This document shows positions 16,085 through 21,484 of a stretch of DNA of 21,484 nt, one piece after another; position 1 is the stretch's first letter; every line of letters begins with the position of its first letter. This DNA comes from JAAYJR01 sp964563975 (GTDB taxonomy: Bacteria > Bacteroidota > Bacteroidia > Bacteroidales > Prolixibacteraceae). Below the pieces are notes generated by a model. The model worked only from the letters and a program-made list of their open reading frames with translations. It had not been told where the DNA came from and made no database searches. A program made the position numbers and the translations under genes. The stretch spans positions 1-21,484 of the forward strand of contig CAZLZJ010000037.1 in the NCBI GenBank assembly GCA_964563975.1, in the 5' to 3' direction.

Positions 16085-16834
16085 ATGTTACGCAAGCTGC
16101 TTAAACTTATAGCTGTTTTTATAATAACACTTTTTGTCGTGTTTACACTTGCATTTTCGGCAAAGGAGAGCAGAAATAGTATCTGTAACAGTATTGAGGT
16201 AATTTTCAGAGAAAATGACCAGATTAAAATTGATAAAGATGAAATAATACGTTTGGTAAAATCTGCAGATCCTAAATTGTTGGGTAAACAACTTAAAGAG
16301 ATAAATACCGAATATATTGAAAAGGAGGTTGAAAAGAACCAGGTAATATATAAAGCAGAGGTTTATAAGATAGCAGCCAGAGATTCCAACTCATATTCGG
16401 GGATTTTAGGAGTAAAGATAAGGCACAGGGATCCGGTTGTCAGAATAATGTCTTCGTCTGGCAGCTATTATCTTGACAGGTTTGGGGAAAAGATACCGGT
16501 ATCAGCTAACTATACAGCCAATGTTTTAATTGTTACAGGCAATTTTTCTGATAGCTATGCAGCAGAAAAGTTGCTGCCAATGGTGCTTTTTATAGATCAG
16601 GATGATTTTTGGAAAGCTCAGACACAGCAGTTGCATGTTGAAAACAGGGAGGAGATCATTCTCACGCCGTTGGTGGGTGATCATTTAATAGAATTAGGAA
16701 CTGTAGACGATTATGAGCAAAAGCTGATTAATATGAAAGAATTCTACAAACAGGTGTTAGCTAAGAATAACTGGAATAAATATGAACGAATAAGTGTAAA
16801 ATATAAAAATCAGGTAGTTGCAAAAAGACGATAA
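16085..16834 (+). CDS. ftsQ: FtsQ/DivIB-type divisome protein
   Basis: A bitopic protein of 249 residues in the canonical ftsQ position between murC and ftsA. It has a short basic cytoplasmic start (MLRKLLK), one membrane segment at about 7-26, and a periplasmic part that begins with a POTRA-like region and continues into the FtsQ beta domain (YLDRFGEKIPVS, about 128-139). FtsQ bridges FtsL/FtsB to the rest of the divisome. Sequence identity to proteobacterial FtsQ is low by eye, so position, topology and the FxxG-like LDRFGEKIPV element carry the call. Length fits Bacteroidota FtsQ (about 240-250). Confidence 0.88.
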   Translation: MLRKLLKLIAVFIITLFVVFTLAFSAKESRNSICNSIEVIFRENDQIKIDKDEIIRLVKSADPKLLGKQLKEINTEYIEKEVEKNQVIYKAEVYKIAARDSNSYSGILGVKIRHRDPVVRIMSSSGSYYLDRFGEKIPVSANYTANVLIVTGNFSDSYAAEKLLPMVLFIDQDDFWKAQTQQLHVENREEIILTPLVGDHLIELGTVDDYEQKLINMKEFYKQVLAKNNWNKYERISVKYKNQVVAKRR

Positions 16835-16836
16835 AT

Positions 16837-18117
16837 ATGGCTTTAAAATCAAATGTTTCAGTAGTAATTGATTTGGGTACATCGAAAATTACCGCCATTG
16901 CCGGTCAAAAGACAGAAAATGGCAAGATAGAGGTTTTGGGAACAGCAAAAGTTCAGTCAAATGGAGTAAAGCGCGGTGTAATATTAAATATTGATGAAGC
17001 AGCAGCTTCGATCGACCGGGTATTATTGAAGTTGGGAGTTTTTTCTGAATTTAAGGTACAGAAAGTTGACGTTGCATATGCCGGCCAGCCTGTCAGAATT
17101 TTTGAACACAGAGGCTACAGATTTATATCTGATCAGGGTGTGGTATCATCGTCTGATGTTAATGAGCTGTTAAGTGAAGCAAAAAGTATTAAGTCTGAAA
17201 AGGATTTTGAAATTCTTCATGTTATTCCGCAAGGATTTGTCATTGATGAAGAGATCAGGGAGATTAGTCCTGTTGGCATCTCGGGAAGAAAATTGGAGGC
17301 GGGTTATAAAATAATCACAGTTCCTGAAATTCATATTACCAATATCCGGCGAGTGATGAATAAAGCCGGTGTAGAAACCGGGAATATTGTTTTTTCACCA
17401 TTAGCCACGGGAGAAGCAGTATTGACAGACGATGAAAGGGAGATGGGAGTTATTTTGCTTGATATAGGAGCCGGAACAACTAAAGTTTCCGTATATAGTG
17501 AAGGAATACTTATTCATACCGGGGTTGTGCCTTTTGGAGGAGAGGTAATTTCAAAAGATATCAGGGAGGGGTGTTCAATACTTTCTAAATGGGCGGAACA
17601 ATTAAAGGTGCAGTACGGTGAAGCACTTGGCGATTTTGCTGATGATCAGAAAATAGTGACAATTCCCGGCCATAGCGGATGGGAGCCTAAGGAGATTTCA
17701 TTTAAAAGCCTGGCATTTATAATTCAGGCAAGGCTTGAAGAGATAGTTGATAATGTCTATTATCATATTGAGAAGTCCGGTATTGTTGACCAGCTTGGTT
17801 CCGGCATTGTTATTACCGGCGGTACCGGGAAAATGCAAAATTTGGTTTCACTTATAAAATTCAGAACCGGCATGGATGCCAGATTGGCTTTTCCGGTGAT
17901 AAAGCCTGCGGGGATAACAAAAAACTTTGCATATCAAGATTTTTACACGGCTTTGGGATTATTAAAGATGAGTCTTGATGAGAAGGATCCTCTTTCCAAA
18001 GAGAAGAGAAAAAAGATAAAAAAGAAAAAAGAGAGCGGTTTTTCTCCCTGGCTGAAGGGTGTGGTGCAGGGAGTTCTTGATTATGTTGATGACGATGAAG
18101 ATGTAGCACTTAATTAA
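16837..18117 (+). CDS. ftsA: FtsA, actin-like membrane tether for FtsZ
   Basis: A 426-residue actin-fold ATPase that anchors FtsZ filaments to the inner membrane. Phosphate 1 is DLGTSKI (12-18), phosphate 2 is LLDIGAGTTK and the adenosine motif is VITGGTGK. After a lysine-rich stretch (about 386-399), the C-terminus from P404-W405 to V418 is a strikingly clean amphipathic helix. On a helical wheel W405, L406, V409, V410, V413, L414, Y416 and V417 fall on one half, and K, Q and D residues on the other. It is followed by an acidic end (DDDED). It lies 12 bp upstream of the first of two ftsZ genes, so it must be considered the potential partner of both. Confidence 0.95.
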   Translation: MALKSNVSVVIDLGTSKITAIAGQKTENGKIEVLGTAKVQSNGVKRGVILNIDEAAASIDRVLLKLGVFSEFKVQKVDVAYAGQPVRIFEHRGYRFISDQGVVSSSDVNELLSEAKSIKSEKDFEILHVIPQGFVIDEEIREISPVGISGRKLEAGYKIITVPEIHITNIRRVMNKAGVETGNIVFSPLATGEAVLTDDEREMGVILLDIGAGTTKVSVYSEGILIHTGVVPFGGEVISKDIREGCSILSKWAEQLKVQYGEALGDFADDQKIVTIPGHSGWEPKEISFKSLAFIIQARLEEIVDNVYYHIEKSGIVDQLGSGIVITGGTGKMQNLVSLIKFRTGMDARLAFPVIKPAGITKNFAYQDFYTALGLLKMSLDEKDPLSKEKRKKIKKKKESGFSPWLKGVVQGVLDYVDDDEDVALN

Positions 18118-18129
18118 AATTTAAAAAAT

Positions 18130-19449
18130 ATGACCGAATTAGTTAATTTTCAATTTCCACGAACTTCATCTTCCATAATAAAAGTAATTGGTGTCGGTGG
18201 TGGAGGCTGCAATGCGGTTAGTCATATGTTCGAAGAGGGAATTGCAGGTGTTGACTTTATAATATGTAATACTGATTCGCAAGCTATGGAAAATAGTCTG
18301 GTGCCTGTTAAAATTCAGCTTGGAGTAACTCTTACCGAAGGAAGGGGAGCAGGGAATATGCCACAGATGGGTGAAGATGCGGCACTTGAGAATTCGGAAG
18401 ATATAAAAAGAGCTCTTGGAACTGAAACAAAGATGTTGTTTATTACTGCAGGTATGGGGGGAGGAACAGGCACGGGAGCAGCTCCGGTAATTGCAAGCCT
18501 GGCCAGGGATCTGAATATACTGACTATTGCTGTAGTGACGATACCTTCGCCCGCTGAAGGCAAAAAACGCTTCGGACAAGCAATGGAAGGTATAAAAAAG
18601 CTGAGTAAATTTGTTGATAGTATGCTGGTAGTCAGCAATCAGCGCTTGCATAATATTTTTGGAGACCTGCCTGCAAGACAGGCATTTAAAATGGCCGATA
18701 ATATTGTAGCTACGGCAGTGAAGGGGGTAGCCGAAATAATTACCTTGCATGGTAATGTGAATATCGACTATGCCGATGTCTATACTGTTATGCACAACAG
18801 TGAAGTGTTTATTATGGGAACAGGCCTGGCAACAGGCGAAGGACGAGCTTTAAAAGCTGTTCATATGGCACTTGAATCTCCTCTCCTTGATAGTAACGAC
18901 ATTTACGGAACTAAGAATATTCTCCTTAATATTATTTCAGGGAAAGATGAAATTACAATAGGTGAGATTGGAGAAATAATTGAAACTCTTCAGAAAAAAG
19001 CCGGGAAAGAGGCTGATATTATCTGGGGAAATGGTTATGATGAATCTCTTGGAGACAATATAAGTGTAACAATTCTTGCAACCGGGTTTTTAACAAATCC
19101 GAATCAACTGCTTCAGACTAAAAAAGAGCCTGAGAAATTTAATTTGGAAAATGAAAATTCAGAGCTCTTTAATGATAGTGACCGGGAAGAAGATGACAGT
19201 CTGTTTGAAGTGGTTTATCCGGAACAAGAAGAAGATATTGATTTTGATTCGCCGCTTAAAGTGACAGTTGAAAAGAAGGCAAAAAATAAATCTGTGTCAG
19301 AGAAGCCCTTTTTCTCTTCTATTAGAAAGAAAAAAAAGAGCAAAAAAATTGATCAACCCGTTGCTGAAAGCAATATAGACAATTGGTTTTATAAAAATTT
19401 TGGTTTGGGAAGGCTTTTTGAAGATGAAGATCAGTCGATGGAGGAGTAG
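18130..19449 (+). CDS. ftsZ: FtsZ paralogue 1: divergent FtsZ with an atypical C-terminal tail
   Basis: A 439-residue tubulin-family GTPase. The signature GGGTGTG (110-116), the first glycine loop GGGGC (23-27), N170 and the T7 loop NIDYAD (211-216) with D213 and D216 are present, so GTP binding and hydrolysis on assembly should be possible. Differences from the paralogue next door: GGGGC for GGGGG, QMGE (79-82) for EKGR, and PSPAEG (139-144) where FtsZ proteins usually have PFxxEG. The N-terminus (VNFQFP, 5-10) looks like ordinary Bacteroidota FtsZ. The linker has FEVVYPE (359-365). The tail lacks a PAYKRR-type FtsA-binding peptide. It has a basic run RKKKKSKK (399-406), then NWFYKNFGLGRLF (418-430) and an acidic end. 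I infer a specialised second division polymer, possibly with its own membrane or partner contact. Confidence 0.93.
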   Translation: MTELVNFQFPRTSSSIIKVIGVGGGGCNAVSHMFEEGIAGVDFIICNTDSQAMENSLVPVKIQLGVTLTEGRGAGNMPQMGEDAALENSEDIKRALGTETKMLFITAGMGGGTGTGAAPVIASLARDLNILTIAVVTIPSPAEGKKRFGQAMEGIKKLSKFVDSMLVVSNQRLHNIFGDLPARQAFKMADNIVATAVKGVAEIITLHGNVNIDYADVYTVMHNSEVFIMGTGLATGEGRALKAVHMALESPLLDSNDIYGTKNILLNIISGKDEITIGEIGEIIETLQKKAGKEADIIWGNGYDESLGDNISVTILATGFLTNPNQLLQTKKEPEKFNLENENSELFNDSDREEDDSLFEVVYPEQEEDIDFDSPLKVTVEKKAKNKSVSEKPFFSSIRKKKKSKKIDQPVAESNIDNWFYKNFGLGRLFEDEDQSMEE

Positions 19450-19478
19450 TATCTATTACAAATTTATGAACGATTAAA

Positions 19479-20849
19479 ATGGAAGAAAAAACAGTAAATA
19501 ATAAAATTTTAGAAAATCCGGGGGCAGAGATAAAAGTAATTGGAGTTGGAGGAGGGGGAGGAAATGCTGTTAATTATATGTTTAAACAGGGAATACGTGA
19601 TGTGGATTTTATTGTGTGTAACACTGATGCGCAGGCCCTTAATTCCAGTTCTGTCGGGTGTAAAGTTCAATTGGGTGCATCTCTTACCGAAGGTCGTGGT
19701 GCAGGCAACAGGCCGGAAAAAGGAAGAGATGCTGCACTTGAGAATATAGAAGATGTGAAGAGGGCTCTTTCTGAAAATACAAAAATGGTTTTCATTACCG
19801 CAGGAATGGGTGGCGGCACCGGGACCGGAGGAGCACCTGTCATTGCTGAAGCATGTTGTGAGTTGGGGTATCTTACCGTTGCAATCGTTACGATACCATT
19901 CAGAAATGAAGGGAAAAGGAGAATTAAGCAGGCTATTGATGGAATTGCAGCATTGGAGGATCATGTAGATGCACTTTTAGTAATTAATAATGAGCGGATA
20001 AGGGAGATGTATGGCGATTTTGGAATCTCTGAAGCATTTTCAAGGGCAGATAATGTTCTTGCTGCGGCTGCAAAAGGGATAGCTGAAATAATTACAGTTC
20101 CGGGTTATATAAATGTTGACTTTGCGGATGTTGAGACCGTAATGCGGAAGAGTGGCCTGGCTCTTATGGGAACCGGGGTGGCAGGAGGCAAAGATCGTGC
20201 TTCTGAAGCTGTTCAGAAAGCTTTAAGTTCACCTCTTTTAAATAACAGTGATATCAGGGGGGCAAAAAATATATTGTTGAATATTACATCGGGAGCACAG
20301 GAAGTAACCATGGATGAGGTGGGGAAGATTTCAGATTATCTGCAAAATATAGCAGGATTTGATGCCGATTTAATCTGGGGCAATGGACGGGATGACTCCT
20401 TGGGAGAGGATATATCGGTTACATTGATTGCAACCGGATTTGGGAAAAGCTCCATTCCTGAAATTACAGGTGACAGGAAAATGGTCAGGGAGATACATCA
20501 GCTGAAAGAAACTTCAGCAAAAAATGAAGATAACAGTGAATCCAAATCCACCATTAAGACTGATCATACACAAACTTCTTTTAATCAGGAAGAATCAAAG
20601 GAGCTCGAATTTGAAGTGCTCTATCCCGAAACTGTTAAAGAGAGAAAGAGGACAACAGACAATACCAAAGTGGACTACTCCTCAATATCAGATGAAGAGC
20701 TTGAAGAGTTGGAGAATGTGCCGGCATATAAACGGCGGCATCTTCGGATGAATGATCCGGCATATAAAAAGAGATATTCAGCCTGGTCAGTGACTAACGA
20801 GAATAGGTTAAAAGATAAAAACTCCTATTTGCACGGGCAGGTTGATTAG
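19479..20849 (+). CDS. ftsZ: FtsZ paralogue 2: canonical-tailed FtsZ with a duplicated C-terminal peptide
   Basis: A second complete FtsZ, 456 residues, 29 bp after the first. It has GGGGG (24-28), GGGTGTG (111-117), PFRNEG (140-145), N171 and the T7 loop NVDFAD (212-217) with D214 and D217, all consistent with an active GTPase that assembles into filaments. After a disordered linker containing FEVLYPE (378-384), the tail has PAYKRR (415-420) and again PAYKKR (427-432), then ends in NSYLHGQVD. A single PAYKRR-type peptide and a similar NSYLH end are what I associate with Bacteroidota FtsZ, so this copy looks like the one bound by FtsA. No promoter is visible in the short gap before it, so it is probably co-transcribed with ftsA and the first ftsZ. 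It is the last gene of the cluster. Confidence 0.93.
   Translation: MEEKTVNNKILENPGAEIKVIGVGGGGGNAVNYMFKQGIRDVDFIVCNTDAQALNSSSVGCKVQLGASLTEGRGAGNRPEKGRDAALENIEDVKRALSENTKMVFITAGMGGGTGTGGAPVIAEACCELGYLTVAIVTIPFRNEGKRRIKQAIDGIAALEDHVDALLVINNERIREMYGDFGISEAFSRADNVLAAAAKGIAEIITVPGYINVDFADVETVMRKSGLALMGTGVAGGKDRASEAVQKALSSPLLNNSDIRGAKNILLNITSGAQEVTMDEVGKISDYLQNIAGFDADLIWGNGRDDSLGEDISVTLIATGFGKSSIPEITGDRKMVREIHQLKETSAKNEDNSESKSTIKTDHTQTSFNQEESKELEFEVLYPETVKERKRTTDNTKVDYSSISDEELEELENVPAYKRRHLRMNDPAYKKRYSAWSVTNENRLKDKNSYLHGQVD
20721..20768 (+). repeat. Direct repeat inside ftsZ paralogue 2 encoding PAYK twice
   Basis: CCGGCATATAAA occurs identically at 20721-20732 and 20757-20768, exactly 36 bp (12 codons) apart and in frame. 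The encoded peptides are PAYKRR and PAYKKR. The match in third codon positions points to a recent in-frame duplication of the conserved C-terminal peptide. Confidence 0.8.
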
Positions 20850-20855
20850 AGCAGG

Positions 20856-21200
20856 CTAACTGTCATCATCACCGCTTTCATCCGGAAGTTGGTCGGAAAT
20901 GTGATCAAGATCAGCATATTTGTCTTCGTAATCCTGCCTTACTTCGTCTTTAAGGAGGCCGTCGTCATCAAAGTCATCATCATCGTCGACGATTGCTATT
21001 GCTTCATTCTCTGTCATTCTCAGCATATAGTAGGTGTCTTCTGTTTCAAAGGGAAGGGCTGTTACCTTGATTCCGTTTTTGTCGAAAAAGTGAATTAAAT
21101 TGTCGGCAAAACCATCTGAATAGACTAATTTAATCTGTTCCTGAAGGCTTTTGTCAAGCTTATTGTAATCTTTAATTACTTTAGGTTTGTTGGTCACCAT
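20856..21200 (-). CDS. Small acidic protein of unknown function
   Basis: A 114-residue cytosolic protein with no signal peptide or membrane segment. The N-terminal half (1-67) is mixed and looks folded (KPKVIKDYNKLD, later TALPFETEDTYYMLRM). The C-terminal half is extremely acidic, with aspartates at 72-76 and 78-80 and many more to the end, and YEDKYADLD at 91-99. I recognise it as resembling a conserved hypothetical family of Bacteroidota, but know no function for it. It is convergent with ftsZ paralogue 2, with only 6 bp between the stops, and is read from the 210-bp region shared with the tRNA gene. The acidic C-terminus could mimic nucleic acid or bind cations; this is speculation. Start: ATG at 21200. 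Confidence 0.75.
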   Translation of the reverse strand: MVTNKPKVIKDYNKLDKSLQEQIKLVYSDGFADNLIHFFDKNGIKVTALPFETEDTYYMLRMTENEAIAIVDDDDDFDDDGLLKDEVRQDYEDKYADLDHISDQLPDESGDDDS

Positions 21201-21278
21201 AATTTTAATCTTATTTTTTTGAATTCCATTAATTCCGGTTGATTAAAGTAATTCCTGTTTTTCATTATATACATTTTC

Positions 21279-21307
21279 TGTTGCCAATTACTTCAAATAT
21301 GGCAACA
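21279..21307. repeat. Perfect 8-bp inverted repeat, operator-like
   Basis: TGTTGCCA (21279-21286) and TGGCAACA (21300-21307) are perfect inverted repeats around a 13-nt spacer. The half-site centres are 21 bp apart, two helical turns, which suits a dimeric regulator bound to one DNA face. It stands between the acidic protein gene (-) and tRNA-Thr (+). A hairpin is possible, but no T-run follows directly, so a terminator is unlikely. Confidence 0.45.
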
Positions 21308-21370
21308 ACAAATAAATATTTTCCTTTTGAAATTACCAAAGGATAGTTACTATTTTTATTCTTTTTTTTC

Positions 21371-21400
21371 TTTGATTGAAATAATTAATTTTACACATTG
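21371..21400 (+). promoter_or_regulatory. Candidate promoter of the tRNA-Thr gene
   Basis: TTTG at 21371-21374 is followed after 17 bp by TACACATTG (21392-21400), an imperfect version of the -7 element TAnnTTTG with one extra base. The tRNA begins 10 bp later, a suitable distance for initiation of a short-leader stable RNA. Confidence 0.35.
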
Positions 21401-21410
21401 AATATTTAAA

Positions 21411-21483
21411 GCCACTTTAGCTCAGTTGGCAGAGCAGCTCACTCGTAATGAGCAGGTCGCGGGTTCGAGTCCCGTGAGTGGCT
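21411..21483 (+). tRNA. tRNA-Thr, anticodon CGT
   Basis: A full cloverleaf folds by eye. The acceptor stem is GCCACTT with GAGTGGC (21476-21482), the D stem is GCTC/GAGC, the anticodon stem is GCTCA/TGAGC with loop CTCGTAA, and the T stem is GCGGG/CCCGT with loop TTCGAGT. The anticodon CGT at 21444-21446 reads the threonine codon ACG. The discriminator base is T21483. The window ends one base later, so I cannot tell whether CCA is encoded. tRNA 3' ends are frequent integration sites, but what lies beyond is not visible. Confidence 0.95.
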
Positions 21484-21484
21484 C

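Noticed and set aside
18166..18795. Long open frame antisense to the first ftsZ (209 codons)
   Set aside because: It is a shadow of the conserved FtsZ GTPase domain on the other strand, with His/Ser/Cys-rich composition and no recognisable domain.
19450..19478. Separate promoter for the second ftsZ
   Set aside because: The 29-bp gap contains no TAnnTTTG or paired -33 element.
20956..20985. DxDxDG-like calcium-binding loop in the acidic protein (D76, D78, D80, G81)
   Set aside because: The position expected to be Glu or Asp at the end of an EF-hand loop is Val87, and the whole segment is simply aspartate-rich.
21411..21484. Integration site or mobile element at the tRNA-Thr gene
   Set aside because: The window ends at the tRNA 3' end, and no integrase or att duplicate is visible inside it.
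1..21484. CRISPR arrays, insertion sequences or phage genes
   Set aside because: No regularly spaced long repeats, transposase motifs or terminal inverted repeats were seen; the window is core chromosome.

Overview
The window is a chromosomal segment from a member of the Bacteroidota, most likely Bacteroidales/Marinilabiliales-like. Evidence: AT-rich DNA, promoter candidates of the Bacteroidota type (TAnnTTTG at -7), a glycine-lipid acyltransferase pair, a PASTA-bearing FtsI, a MraY with an extra loop, and an FtsZ ending in the PAYKRR...NSYLHxxVD style I associate with this phylum. I cannot name the genus.

Layout. (1) 26-982 (-): CPBP-type intramembrane protease. (2) 1134-2297 (+): NtrC-type sigma-54 response regulator that stops after its AAA+ domain and has no DNA-binding domain. 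(3) 2289-4190 (-): two acyltransferases resembling GlsB and GlsA of glycine-lipid synthesis. (4) 4191-4493: AT-rich divergent control region holding four TGGAA repeats at exact 10-bp spacing, a likely MraZ operator. (5) 4494-20849 (+): an almost gapless division and cell wall (dcw) cluster, mraZ-rsmH-ftsL-ftsI-murE-mraY-murD-ftsW-murG-murC-ftsQ-ftsA-ftsZ-ftsZ. (6) 20856-21200 (-): small acidic protein of unknown function. (7) 21411-21483 (+): tRNA-Thr(CGT).

How the genes work together. MurC, MurD and MurE add the first three stem-peptide residues (MurE has the DNPR motif for meso-diaminopimelate). MraY and MurG make lipid I and lipid II. FtsW polymerises and FtsI crosslinks at the septum, with FtsL and FtsQ as the membrane scaffold. 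FtsA tethers FtsZ to the membrane by a clean amphipathic C-terminal helix. MraZ probably autoregulates the operon, and RsmH methylates 16S rRNA. murF, murB and ddl are not in the window.

The most unusual feature is the pair of tandem, full-length ftsZ genes. Both keep the tubulin signature and the T7-loop catalytic acids, but they differ sharply. The first (18130-19449) has an altered nucleotide-site loop, no PAYKRR FtsA-binding-type peptide, and a basic stretch followed by an aromatic, acid-ended tail. The second (19479-20849) has the canonical-looking tail with the PAYK(R/K)R peptide duplicated. Both keep the same FEV(V/L)YPE motif in an otherwise unrelated linker. This suggests a specialised two-FtsZ division system.
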